Position numbers and translations under genes: made by a program
Part shown: piece by piece, positions 12,282 through 24,339 of the stretch
Position numbering within the stretch: position 1 is the first letter of the stretch
Layout of the letters: each line of letters begins with the position of its first letter
The notes under the pieces: generated by a model
Told to the model about the DNA's origin: nothing
Databases searched by the model: none
Seen by the model: only the letters and a program-made list of their open reading frames with translations
DNA from: Chionis minor
Taxonomy: Eukaryota > Chordata > Aves > Charadriiformes > Chionididae
DNA: 64,000 nt
Direction: 5' to 3'
Assembly (NCBI GenBank): GCA_013398295.1
Contig: VZSF01001063.1
Location: 310,001 to 374,000 of the forward strand

Positions 12282-12340
12282 CCAAGCCAAACCAAACCAA
12301 ACCAAACCAAACCAAACCAAACCAAACCAAACCAAACCAG
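12282..12340. repeat. (CCAAA)n pentanucleotide microsatellite
   Basis: About eleven nearly perfect CCAAA units run from 12286 to 12338, with one CCAAG variant at the left edge. On the other strand this reads TTTGG repeats. The long open frames seen across it in several phases are products of the repeat, not genes. Confidence 0.95.
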
Positions 12341-13199
12341 AAACTGTTAGGCTTCCTCATATACAAAACCTAAAAGCTGTTAATATCCCTCAGAAAAGCA
12401 TCTGTGGTCCCGACGAGAGGAAATCCAGGGTGGTGGTCCTTGCTCAGCACTTGGGTTCAGACTTCTCTTCTGGAGGAGCGCTGCAAGACAAGTGCATGCT
12501 CCAGCCGCTGCCTTGGCGGGCAGCTACGGGGGGGAGTACATTATCTCCACCTGCACGTGTTTGCAGGGGGAGAGAGAGGGGGAAGCTCTCTGTCAACCAC
12601 CCTCCTGCGCTGGACTAAAAAAAATGTTTAGTCAACCCTGTTCTGTTTCCATAACCTTTGTTTCTGATGAATCAGCACCTTTTGTTGAACAAACCGCTCT
12701 CTTGTAACATTTCCAACCCAGTCTACTATCAGTTGCAAAATTATGGCTATTGCTATAAATGGTTTATGTTGGAAATAATCAGGAGAGTCAGGCCAAATTG
12801 AATATGCCTTGTATTAGGGAAAGCATTCTGTATCATTTTAAGTCTCCCAGAGTACATACAATTTCTCTGGGTTCCCTTGTTCTGAGTATTAGCCCTGCAA
12901 TTTAGGTCCATGTTTGACGCCTGGCAGATTGGGAGGTATGATACTAATGCATGCATTGATTATGAATGCCCAGGTTAAATGAACAATTATTAACTAGTAA
13001 ATGAGATAGTTAAAGAGCGTCTGAGTTTACTGTTACTGTATTTCCCAGTGACAAGAATGAAAGCAAGCTAAAGAATCTTTTGGATGCAGGATTGTTTTTC
13101 CATGGATGAGGGATTACAGATTGGCTTTTTAACTTCAGCTTTTCCAAATAGTTTTTCAGTTATTTAATTTACTCTACATGGAGTCTATTGATTATTCAA
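12341..13199. other. Noncoding stretch
   Basis: The first 300 bases are moderately GC-rich and open in three plus-strand frames, one extending through the pentamer array. None shows a domain. No repeat is recognised. Confidence 0.4.
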
Positions 13200-13770
13200 G
13201 TTGGCAGTCAATTTTATAGGGCACCCCGCTGTTTCTTTGCTTAATGTAGTCAATGATTGTAATTGCTTGATCAGTGCAGCCCATGAAATAGGTTTTGTGT
13301 CTTTTTTACAATGCATTGATGGCTTTATCTGATGTAGTCTTGGCAGGGCCTAAGTTTTACAGCACGATCCTGAACTCCCAGAGGTCTCTAGATTAATGGC
13401 TATGGCTTTCTGCTGGAGCTGCTGATACTGCTCTCCAGAATGTATTCACACATCTGGCATGCCACACTTGGCAGTTGTGCCAGCTTTTTGTTGCGCAGTT
13501 ACAGAATATCTCACCAGTGCCTAGTTAACTGTTTTCACTAAGGGAATGAGATAAAAAGCCATCCACAGAGTTGTTGGCACGCGCTCTGTGTCATTGTAAT
13601 CACAAATTTTTAATTTTTCTATTACACTTTTTATACGGCCAATTGATGTTTAGAAACAACAAAATACACATGATATTTGTTGTATGAACTCTGATTTGAT
13701 TCTGCAAAAGATTCCAAGCCCATTGTGATTTCCTGTAAACGTCCCATTAACACTTTCTTTCCAAAAAAAA
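13200..13770. promoter_or_regulatory. Regulatory-looking AT-rich segment
   Basis: This is balanced, non-repetitive sequence with TAAT-type homeodomain cores and few simple-sequence tracts, for example around 13600-13660. It also holds a minus-strand 3' splice-like site (TTATCTCATTCCCTTAG), a 23-bp segment and a GTGAGAT donor at 13509-13545, but that segment has stops in all frames. The character resembles conserved noncoding elements in deserts. I have no alignment, so this is inference. Confidence 0.2.
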
Positions 13771-16700
13771 AAAAAAAAGGAACGAGCTTTCTGTTGCATT
13801 GTCAGTAAATAAATGGATTAAAATTGCATCTCTCCAGCTCAAATTTTTTTATGAGCAGAAAGAAAGGAAATGTGGGTGGAAGAGCAGCGAGAGGAACCTT
13901 GTGACCTTGCTATGAGTGAAGTAATTCTTTTGCCTTCCATTGGTTCATGTTAAATTACTTAAGCTTCATTTAGCTCTGCTTGAAAGTCAGTGTTTCATAT
14001 TTGGTAGAATTTGAATCGTATTATTAGACATGTAAAATGTAGTCCTAATAAGCAGGCCAAGAAAATGTAATGAAATATGCAACACAGGTGCATAAATCCA
14101 TGGACAATATAATTATATAGCACACATACACCATTTACAGTGCCTAAGGTGACATCCTGCCAACAATGTAAAAGTGTGATAGATTTTGGACCAGCTGTGG
14201 TATGAACTGATTTCCTCAGCTGAGCTTGACATAGAAGCTGGACATGTGCAAACCCTATATTAATTCTTTTCTCTCCAGGTAGTAAACTGTAAATGCATAA
14301 TGCATCTTTGTGTAGTAAAGGTCTACTGAGAAGACATCTGGAATTCAATATTTAAAATTCCAAGTCTGTCTTTCCACTGAAATCTCAGTTCTGTTGGGCA
14401 ATAACACAGGAATCATATATATCTATATGCAATATTAATAACCCACGAACCCATGTGTTAACAATAAATAGCCTTAATAAAATCTGTCACAAGGAAAAAT
14501 AATAAGAATAACATGGCAAACACTCGCAGTGTTATGGTCATTGTCTTGACATCACTGCTGGAATATTTTATGATTTCTGCTGATTTTAGTGCAGTGAAAT
14601 CCGGTCATGTTCTATAGGCCCATCCCAAAAACTTTTAAGCACGTAAGTAACTGCTCATGTGAACTGTTCCACTGCATTTGTTTGTCCCCGTGTTACCGGT
14701 GTCAAGGCTTTCAACAGATGGCTCCTTTTCTTCAAGTATTACAACTGCTTCCTTGCATGTTCTTTTCCATTACAAAATACTGTGCTACTTTTAATTCAGT
14801 ATTATCTTGAATCCTTGGCTTGAAGGATTAAGGATCTTCAATATGGAAAATGTAAACAACTCACAGGAGTGAGCGCCAAATGTCAGCATCAAAAATGTGA
14901 CCAGTGGGCTATCAAAAGTAGCTGTATAATTTCCCTTCAGACACAGAAAAAAGATACGATCACCCTTTTTATGTTTCCAGATTTTCTTAGCATTTGTGGT
15001 GCCTTAAAATGAAAAAAAAAAAAAAATGTATAGCAGTTCACATTAAACTTCAGCCTTTTTCTGTACACTATTAATTTATGGGTTCTGTGGTTGGAATGAT
15101 GTCTTTTCACCCTTGGTGGAACAATAAATAATAGTAGCATGATTTCTTTAGACAAGGCAAGCCAGTCAGAACAGTACCTTCCACCTTTTCATTTCTACAC
15201 GCCACTTTGCCACTGAAGATGAAAGGTGAAGGAGAAGTAGGGTGACAAACACTGATAGATGAAAACATTTAAACAGATATGTTCAAATTTTCTGCAGCAT
15301 TTTTTCCCTTAAAATTCAGTGGCAAAACTGCTCTGTATTTCAGTTACTTACTTTTCCTGGTGTCTCTAAATAGAAACTGCTATTAATATTGCTAAGCACT
15401 GATTTGACTAACTCAAGATAACCTGATACACCTCAGTAGAAAGCACTGTACTGTTGCAGGCTTAACTTTACACGTTCACTCAGACAATGATCACTCTTTT
15501 CCTAAAGTGGGCAGTATGACGGAAATCAAAACTGTACTTATATGCAGGGTCTTATACGAGGTATCTGTGGATGTGGATATCGCGCTCAGTGCTGCCCCAT
15601 AAACACTATGGTCATTTTGTTACAGCTTTTAAAGGAGGCAGAACTTCATCTATACTTCTTTCCTGCAAGCTATGTTGTTGAATTATCTTGGAGCACTGAG
15701 TTTTGTAAATCTGATGCAAAATGTTATACCCCATTCACCATCTCTGTCGTGTTCACTGTTAATCCTGCCTGTGACATCTGTCTCTTTCAGTGTTGTCTCT
15801 CTGCATGTGAAAGTCATTCCTAGAAAGCAAAAGGTAAATGTCCGCCTTTCTCTTCATTAAGTCATTTGTGAAATTACAGACTTTTGGTCGTCACCATGTG
15901 TAGGAATTGCATGGACCAGTGAGGTCTGGGTTGGAACCTAAGCTTTTCTTAGCTTAGGGTGGCAGCTGTTTGATGTTAGTTGTGACCTGTAAATGTTGTA
16001 GAATATCAGATGGCTCCGGACAGAATTGTCATGGTTGTCTAAATTTGTTTAAATAAGCTTAGGATTGTTTTGCTAATTTTTAGTTTTGGCATAACTGAGA
16101 ACATAGCTGAGAAATACATGAATGCTTCTCTCTGCAAAACAATAATCTGAAGCAAAATATTCACATCAGTATATTCCATACACTGTAAATAATAACAATA
16201 ATAATCACTGGTTCTTAAGTTGTTTGTTCAATCTGTGTGCTAAATCTGTTTTTTTAGGTATGGATCCAAGACACAAAATCAGCATGTTGAATGTGGTCAC
16301 CTTTTGCTTTCCATCACAGTTTGCTTGAAAGACACGTAGGCAGCCCACAGAATATAAGTGTTATTGATGTCTTCCTTGGGACAGATCCCGCTCCCAGTGA
16401 AACTAGCAGGAGGGAACTTTTGTCACTGGCTTAATTGAAACCATCATCTTTGAAAAGACCAAGAGGTAACCAAATTAGGAATGAGTAAAATGGTTTAGAC
16501 TGAGTGCAGGGCCTTTTATTTCACTTTAAGTTCTGGATGTAAAAGGAGGCACACAATAGGAAAAGACCTGCTTTTTCCTTGAAGCTCAGACTAACATAAG
16601 ACAAACTTCTAAGCCTCCAAAACAGGGGTCACCCCTGCCAAAAGTCCATAAAAGAGATGTTGTCTTTGTGTCTGAATTAAACAATCATCTCACTTGTAGT

Positions 16701-18956
16701 GGGAGCCTCTAGATGAACCTCGCTGGATTTCCAAGCCCTTTTTCAGACTTGAGGTGTAATTCTGACCTACCCTTGGAACTGACCAAGAAATACTCCGCTA
16801 AGTCAAGGGACAGATACCAGATTGAAAGGAAAACCCCTGATCTTACAGAAATTTCATGTAAGTCTTGTATAAGCCTTTGTGCTTTGTTTCCCTGCTTTTA
16901 TATACTTAACTGGAAACTAAACTGAACTGAGCTAATTGTTGGTGAGGGCTGCTCAGCTTGTGCGCTTGGAATGGGACACTGCCAAGACAAAGACAAAGAT
17001 TTGTCAGTCTTTCATATTGCTACACACTTACTCCCATATACTGAGTTCTAGCGACGGCAAAGAAACTACAGCCTCCATTTGTTGGGAAGCTGAGGAGGAT
17101 GATTCACTGGATTCTTGTCCCAAGTATTGCTTTTGTAAGTGTAAATATTGTATTTCAGCACTCGAGGGCTCAAAAATAATCTTTATTCTTGAAATATTTA
17201 TACATAAAGAGCATTACTGAAATAGGAGTGCTTGATTACTTGGATTGGGTTGCATGATTGTGACATACTTATTTTTAGTCCTTGCGCTGAATAGTAACAG
17301 GAGACAGAGATTTTAAAAAAAATAAATAAGGAGGATAGATTCATTGCTGGTGAATGTTAACTGTTAAACAACTTGTGTGCTTCTGCATATGGGAGATGGC
17401 ATCGCTTTGTTTTCAATTTTCTGGCGCATCTTGAATTTGCTTGTCTTTGGAACAGTTTATACTGGGGTACACAAAGAATAAAGTCACTGTAGATGGACAC
17501 AGTAATCCTTTGCCGTATAAAAGTAGTGCAGGTGTACCAAAATGTGACAGAGACAGTGACCTTGAAGACTCAGTAGGATAAATAAAGAAGCAGAGCAAGC
17601 AAGAAGCCCCCTCTGCCTCAGTTGCCGATACACGGAGCTGCACCTCAGCAGAGGGAACGAGGGCAGTGTTCAGAGCACTGCAATATCTGCCCCGTTCCTA
17701 TCTGACCACACAACACAGTCACCATCCCAGGTAATTACTTTACTGGCACACGTTGGAGTTTTTCCATCTGAGCTGCTTCCTGCAGGTACATTGCCATCAA
17801 TCAAGCTTGTCCTTGAAGTCTTAAAGCTGTAGGATTGCTGGGCATTTATGGGATATGCACATGCCATTATCAGACAAGTTATCTAAACTGTTGCTTTTAG
17901 TCAGATCATTCCAGATTGATCCGTCTTTCTAACAATAGTTCAGCTGTTAATTGAATACGGGCAGTAATGTTTTCCATGTTTCTTAATTATTTTACTCTCC
18001 TGAACCAGGTTCCTTTAGTGGATATTTATTTATTCAACCACAATGATGCATACACTTACTGGCTGCAGCCATATGAGCTCTAAAAAACTGTCTGTCTCTG
18101 CTGAAAGCACAGCCCTGCTCTAAAAGGAGGGTGCAAGAGCTGCACAGCACAGATCCAAGCCTCATGCACCAGTGATTTTCATATCAAATATGTTTCATTT
18201 ACAAATGTAGAGTGATTTCTCTAATCGCAAGCCCTTGTTCCCTCTTACCCATCATCATCACCAGCAACAAAGGTTTTTTAAGCTCAGTTGCCTCGTTTAA
18301 ACTTGCACAGCCCCATTGTCTCCAGAGAAGGTCCTTAATGACACCTGTGTAAAGTCATGGACTTCCCTGGGCTTGGGCAAGTGGGAGGGATGAGGACTGA
18401 TCCTGATTCTTTAGAAAATGCATGAAGGACCGAGCCTCCAGCCTGGGTAGCAAGAGAAAACAGTAGAAATGGCTTTTTCTGTTTCTTGTGTGAGCAGATT
18501 GCTCCAAGTTCACAGAAGGAATAAATCTGCTTTCCCTTGTCTGGAGAAGAACACCATGTATTTTCAGGAAATCGGAATACCTCCCATGTACCACCATCAT
18601 GCGGCTTTGGGGAAGGGTGTCAGTGATGGGGCATCAGCACTCTGATGACACCGGGGCCTCCCCTCCAGATTTTGTTTTAAACAAACAGGTACAAGCTTTA
18701 CAACGGCACAAAGAGCAGCCAAGCAAATCTCTTCTTTTATGTTTGTTTAGTTTTGAAAGACTTGCCTGAAGGTTCATTGGCGTTCCCGCTGCAGACAGTT
18801 TGTGCCTGGGCTTCCTTGCAGAAAAAAAAAAAGAAAGGGGGGATTTTCCAAGCATGTCAATATGTCCTTGGCTGCAGAGATATCTCTCATACGAGAGACG
18901 GTTACAGTTTCTCCCACTTCACAAACAGTTGCTCCTTATGTATGCGCACTGGCGCA
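13771..18956. other. AT-rich noncoding stretch with weak exon-like segments
   Basis: No established gene is present. Minus-strand exon-like segments at 15352-15422 (GTAAGT donor) and 17032-17089 (strong ATCATCCTCCTCAG acceptor, GTAAGT donor, 19 open codons) are each short enough to be chance. Short A or T runs occur at 13765-13778 and 15011-15025. Confidence 0.35.
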
Positions 18957-18972
18957 GCTTCCCCCTGCGGTG
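18957..18972 (-). promoter_or_regulatory. CTCF-like motif, weak
   Basis: TCCCCCTGCGG approximates the reverse of the CTCF core (GCCMYCTRSTGG), with mismatches. It lies in a locally GC-richer patch. Offered only as a candidate. Confidence 0.15.
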
Positions 18973-19199
18973 TTTAACTGGTGCTGTTTACGATGGTTAT
19001 ATTCTTACCAATTCCTCTAATGTACTCTCACCTTGTCAATACTGTCGTGCAGTTCTCCAGCAAGAGGTTTATCTGATTTTCGCTATCTGTAGGCTCTTTT
19101 TCCCCATCGTTTCACAACCACACTGTCTTTCCCTGCTTGCCCATCGCCAATAATTTTGGACTCATGGCCAAGCGTAACCCAACACAGCAATGTGTTTCC

Positions 19200-19960
19200 T
19201 GAAAATGAGTGGCCAGGGGAGAAGCAAGACGTGGACAGGAACCCTGCAGGGGGGAAAGGCTGCGGAGTGAGGCCAGCCCATACCTCTTCTGCCTGGCCAC
19301 GTGCCTGTGGGCTCGGTGCTGGGGATGGGTGACAGCACGTGGCATAGGCTCAGTCCTGGGGAAAGTCAGGGCAATATTAGAGCAGCCTGGGTTGTGCAGG
19401 GAGCTCTGGAGAATACATAGAGGAATAGGGTTAGTGCAGTGCAGGGCAGTAGTGGTTGAATTCTGGCCATGATACTTTAGGGTATCCGCTTAGTTTTTCC
19501 TACTACTACTAAACAGTCCTTTACTTTTCACCTAACAGGATCAAGAAACTTGTTGGAGGAATCTTCCCCAACCCATGACCTTCTGAAACTCCTGAATTGC
19601 TCTCCTTGTTCACTAAAGGACCTGCAGAGAATGGCTGTCCCTCGGCACAGCAGCCGCCCTCCCACCAGCACCCATGCACGGGGCCCCAGGGTGGGCACCC
19701 AGGGAAGCCCACCCTGCCCTGCCGCCTGGGGTCAGCCCCGTGGAGACCTGTGTGGAAGGGACCTTGCGGCGTGTAACGCATCGCCTTGCAGCCGTGTGCC
19801 TCGACGGGCTGGGAAGCCCTTGCAAAGTGTGTCTGTGGAGGCTGCAGCCCCTTCTCTAATTGGGTCCTTCTGCTGACCCCAGCAGACACCAGCCTGCCTC
19901 TCAGCGGCTTCTAGCCTCCTCCTCAAAGCCCCTGCACAAGGCTCACAGAAGCGGGGATGA
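19200..19960. other. GC-rich patch, weak CpG enrichment
   Basis: Local GC is clearly higher than in the flanks, especially 19620-19960, where I count roughly 14 CpGs in 340 bases. Several overlapping open frames on both strands are a consequence of the high GC and show no domain. It could be a minor regulatory element or an old repeat; no promoter motif is evident. Confidence 0.4.
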
Positions 19961-20727
19961 GCATTGCACACTCATGAATAAGTGTAATTGAAATTCTGTT
20001 CATAGCTATTTGGGGGGGAAAAAAAATTGCCAGTGTAATTAAAATGCACAGGGGAAAGAGAAGTAGCCTATACAGACACATTATGTTACGCAGCACCCAC
20101 CCAGACAAAGGTCTTTGTCTATAAAAAGCTCAAATATATCTGAGATAATTGCTGTTCATTGATTGTGCCTCTGAAGTGGAGTCATTCTGGCATATTCCAC
20201 CTTGAGGCTGTCTTATACGTTTCTTTGAAAGGGAAAAATTCAAAAGTTCAAGTAAAGACACAAGTTCAGTCAAATATGTGGCAGTAAAAGCTTGATTTAC
20301 AGCATTAAGGTTACTTTCAGCTGACCTAGCCCTGAGTGGTGCTGGGCAGTTTTGTCTGATCTTGTGTTAATGCTGTTAGCCTGTGTTTACTAAATGATTT
20401 AGCACTGAAATGTTGGGAGTTGCCAAATATTTGTCTTCTGTCCTTTATGAATATTTGAACAGCTCTTTCCCCAACTCACTCTGAATGCAGAAAAGGGTGT
20501 TAAAAGTATCGTACTCGGGTAGCGTTACTTTGTGGAGGCTGCAGACCAGCACCAGTGACGCCTTTGGCTCTGTACTAAATAAACCAAAAGTAGGAACACA
20601 AAATAATGTGTTTGAATCCTGCTTCTTGTGTCCTACAGCAACTCAGATTTGAAAAAAGGGAGTTCTTTAATGGATCCAGATTTTTTTTTCCTCTCTCTCA
20701 TTTTAAATATAATAGCATTAAATAACC
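19961..20727. other. AT-rich noncoding stretch
   Basis: No gene or repeat is recognised. Confidence 0.45.
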
Positions 20728-20860
20728 CATAGGTAAAGCAGTTTTATGCTGAAGGCAACACCCAAAAAGGACGGGAACCTGAGTTCAAACCCAGACTCCA
20801 TCACAGATGTGTGAGATGAACTTGAGCATGTCTCATGGTATGTGTTTTGCCTAGAATAAA
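20728..20860 (+). repeat. MIR/CORE-SINE-like remnant
   Basis: The order of landmarks matches an old tRNA-derived SINE in sense orientation. First comes 'cccataggtaaagcag', like the box A side. Then 'cctgagttcaaacccagactc' (20779-20799) resembles the MIR segment around box B (GTTCRANYCC). Finally 'gtgtgagatgaacttgagca' (20812-20831) resembles the 'tgtgtgaccttgggcaagtc' core. MIR-type copies are known to be rare and very old in birds. Confidence 0.5.
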
Positions 20861-21574
20861 GAAGTGTGAAGTTTTAAATCAATAGTGTGCACGAATGTAC
20901 TAAGATGTCATGAAAGAACATGTATCCCAGACGTGGTTGACGATTTCTGCATGTAGTTTGCATTGCTGCACAACCAGATTCCCTTTTGTCACACCATTTT
21001 TTGCGCTTGCAGACCCCAGAGTAAACAGGTACACCACTCTTCGTGCACCTGGGACCGCAACTAATTTTCAGTTTTAAATGTGAGCTCATAGGGACACAGA
21101 GATATTACCCCAGATTTGATTGCACCCAGCAATAGTAGCTTGCAATTTTTTACACACAGGTACAAAGCTGAGATTAATTTCCCTGAAAAAAGTTGACCTC
21201 TAAAGTAGATAATTTTAAATGTCAGCCTTGCGAGAAAAGCTGCAACTTTTCACCTTCTGTGACTTAATCTCATGCATCGTGGGTAGGAAGTAATACACTT
21301 TTAGTGTGAAAGGACCATCCCTATTTTGATAGAGCTGCTGGATTGAATAGATCAGGACTTGATTAGAATACATCTAGCCGTCTCTGGTAGGTCAGGATAT
21401 ATAATGCTTTATGTTTATTTTTTTTTACGTTCTAATACAAGGATAAATTCATTTCATCTGAACTTATTGGTAATCATTTACATTTAGCATGTCTGGAAGA
21501 AGCCAAGAGTAATGAAAGGAGACACTTTCTCATTCATGATTTGTTTTTAAATATTCCTCATTTCTTTCTTCCTT
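20861..21574. other. AT-rich noncoding stretch
   Basis: No gene is seen. A minus-strand open frame of 71 codons at 20874-21089 has no recognisable feature. Confidence 0.4.
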
Positions 21575-21585
21575 CCCCCCCCCCC
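21575..21585. repeat. Poly-C tract (C11)
   Basis: An uninterrupted run of eleven C residues follows a TTTCTTTCTTCC pyrimidine stretch, giving a purine/pyrimidine strand asymmetry of about 30 bp. Confidence 0.9.
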
Positions 21586-21739
21586 ACATGCTGATATTGC
21601 ATGCATGGCTTGCTCTCAGCTTGCTATGAAACAAGCTGGGGCAAGCCTTGTAATATGATTCAAATTGTAAATCTCATGTCTTGCATCCCCCAAACACCTC
21701 ATCTTATATGCAGTCTGGAACCTTCATTCCAGTACCAAT

Positions 21740-22010
21740 TAGACTAATATATCCACCCAGCTCCGATTGGGGTGATGGATCGGCTGGTGGGGGAAATGGA
21801 GGCGATTTTCTCAGCTCCTCTGCATTCCCATAGGCATGCAGCATTTGACAGATTGGGCAGAACTGCCACGAAAGAGTCTGACACAGATGGTGTAATTAGA
21901 AAATGCGAAGTGCGAGTGTGAAATTTATCTTTGATCAGCACCTCCTTGCCAGATTGTCATCTATGTTAATATGATGATGGCTTCTTGGAGATGGATAGAA
22001 GAAAACAGCA
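21740..22010. promoter_or_regulatory. Candidate enhancer: E-box, homeodomain and TCF/LEF cluster
   Basis: Within about 50 bp lie an E-box CAGATG (21884-21889), a TAATTA homeodomain core (21893-21898) and ATCTTTGATC (21927-21936), which matches the TCF/LEF consensus on both arms. An ACCAATTAGACTAATATA stretch lies near 21736. The surrounding sequence is unique and balanced, the usual look of developmental enhancers. Conservation and activity are untested here. Confidence 0.3.
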
Positions 22011-22711
22011 GCCTTGAGGAAGAAATGGAGACAGTTCGCAACGTAGAGAAGATATTTTGTTTAACTCTGAAACTCAATCAATTTCAACATGGGTAAAATG
22101 TGATTTAATGTATTTAATTCATAGGAAAACAAATTGAATCTAAATCTGATACCTTACTTTGTTAGGCCCGTAATCAATATGGTGAAATCTTAGTTTTTGT
22201 TGGAAGAAGACAGAGATTAATTTTTTATGAACAGTTAAATAAAAAGAAATCAATCTATAACTATAGGCACACTTGAAGCTACTATGTCACTCTTTGTACA
22301 GACCTAATGTAATCTAAATATACACAAAAAATCATTGCAGAGTTGCCTGGACAGGTTTAACGAGTTAGAAGAGATTTTTTGCTCTCTAAGCTTTATATTT
22401 TCGACGTCATCCTCTCTAGTAGGCCACGGAGTCTATTAAGGTTCGCTGTAGAGCACCGAAATCTTTAACTGTTTCATTTTCCCCCTATATTCCGAGGGAA
22501 GATATTAACTGGTAATTTTTTTTTTTTTTCTGTAAAAACTGATAAATACCCTTTGCCTGAGTAGAACATTTTGATCGCTTATCTGACACCTCCAGCTTCC
22601 TCAGTAATCTGAAGCGCAGCACACGGCAGCAGAAAGGGTCGTCGTCCTTTCGGCGCTCGTGAATCAAACGCCACTCTTCAAACGCGAGGAGATTTGGCCA
22701 GTGTGAGGCAG

Positions 22712-22850
22712 GTGTAGTTTTCCACAGACGGAAACTGAGGCAGGGAGCAGCGAGGTGCCACCTGCCCGAGGTCCCCTGCCCGGTTCCCCCCTTCCAAAAC
22801 CACGTCTTGCAGCCCTTGCGAGCTGGTATTTGGGTGGTGCGCAAGGTTTA
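22712..22850 (-). repeat. Possible antisense MIR-like remnant
   Basis: The string 'cacagacggaaactgaggca' (22720-22739), followed by 'ccacctgcccgaggtcccc' and later 'gagctggtatttggg', follows the order of an antisense MIR ('acagatgaggaaactgaggc', 'acttgcccaaggtcac', 'gagctgggatttgaac'). Similarity is patchy and the segment is locally GC-rich and CpG-enriched, so an alternative origin is possible. Confidence 0.35.
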
Positions 22851-22879
22851 AGTTTACAAACCGCTGTGCCATAGTTCAT

Positions 22880-23010
22880 TTTGCTAAAAACCACTCAAAT
22901 GTTCACACGAATGGTGCTAATTTTCAGGAAGGTAAATTAGCATAATTAATGACCAGCCAAATTTGGGGGTAATACAGTATGTAATTAACATTAGAGAGTT
23001 CTGTTGTACC
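22880..23010. promoter_or_regulatory. Homeodomain-site-rich segment
   Basis: Several TAATTA/ATTAAT-type cores occur in 100 bp, for example 'agcataattaatgaccag' and 'tatgtaattaacattag'. The sequence is not simple-repeat in nature. It may belong to the same regulatory block as the cluster at 21.7-22.0 kb. Confidence 0.25.
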
Positions 23011-24307
23011 ACCTGCCCCCACATTTCATTGTTGCAGCGTACGAACTGTACAGGAGGCTATTTTCCCCTTTGCTGCACTGAGCAGAAAGCAGCTTTCTTC
23101 ATCAGAATAAGCCATTAGCTGTAATGGCATGTAGGTGTAATGGAATGTGCTCGAAACATCTGTGCTGAGAGCAGGGGAGAAATTGCTGCATGCAGTCGTA
23201 GGCCTTTGGGGAGCTTGATTAAGGATTGCTTCAGAGAACTTGAGATCTGGCTTGGGATGCAAAAAAGAGAAGAAAGGAAAATAACACTAATAGATTTACG
23301 GATGTACTGCAGGGAGAACAAAGGATTTTTAATTTTTTTTACTTCCCTTTATTGCTCTTATATTGCATCTGTTCTCTGTTGGGCTTTCACTTATTGAATT
23401 GATCTGGAAAAAAATGTAGCTCAAAATGCAGTTTAGGAAAAGACATCCTTGCTGGATAAACATGAAAATAGCTTGATTCTTTTTTCCTTTGTTTGCTAAT
23501 GAAGACCTCATTGAAACCACAAATAATTCTAACAGTAAATATTTATTGCACATGACATTTGCCTAAATCTGTTTTCAAGTGATATCTCCTCTATCTGAAA
23601 TCATGTAAACACACACATTAAAAAAACCCTGCACATAAAGACAACTCTTGCCTTGTGTTATTTGCATTTCTGGAGTATTCATCTGCTCCTTCTTGTGTTG
23701 ATTTTTTTCAAGATTTCTTTTAAAATGAATTTCTGATTTGTTTTTCTTCAACTCCATTTGTTTGCGCACGTTTTTAATAACCGATGGAATATAAACTCTC
23801 AGTACACAATAAGAGTAATTGCAGAACCACTGGGCTATGGCAGTTCTGGCTATTGACCCATCAAACTGTGAAAAATCTGAAATGCAGTTTAGAGGATCTT
23901 AGGCAAGGTGATAGGGAGGAGAAAAGCAATGTTATAAAGGATGATTTTGATGCCGTACAAAGAGAAGGGTTAAGTGTTTGAAAAATCCGTATTACAGAAA
24001 AGGGAATTAATGTACTGCATGGGACAGATGTGGATGTATCACACAGAAAATGAGAAACAAACCTGCAAATATTGGGTGGTTTAATGATTAAGTAAATCTT
24101 ACGCTTTCTAATTATAAATGACAACAAAGCAGTGTGTTCACTGGTATCCATCTTCCTTATGAAATAAGAAGCTTTCTGAGTTGCTGCCAAAAATGCCTTG
24201 CAATGAAGTTTAAAATATGTAGGGAGGCAAAAATGTAATAAAAATGCAAAAGCTAATAATATTATGGCGACTGGCATTGTTTACAATGTAGAGCACCTGC
24301 TGTTTTC
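23011..24307. other. AT-rich noncoding stretch
   Basis: No gene is supported. An ATTTGCAT POU octamer lies at 23660-23667. The minus-strand open frame of 138 codons at 23861-24277 has no recognisable domain and is AT-driven. Confidence 0.4.
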
Positions 24308-24339
24308 AAAAAAAAAAAAAGAGAGAGAGAAAGAAAAAG
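24308..24339. repeat. A13(GA)5 purine tract
   Basis: A run of 13 A is followed by GAGAGAGAGA and an A-rich purine tail. It is simple sequence with full purine strand bias. Confidence 0.95.

Noticed and set aside
12193..12618. 141-codon frame through the pentamer array
   Set aside because: Length is produced by the stop-free CCAAA repeat.
13509..13545. Minus-strand strong acceptor, 23-bp segment and GTGAGAT donor, a possible microexon
   Set aside because: All three frames contain a stop within the 23 bases, so it cannot be a coding microexon. A noncoding use is unproven.
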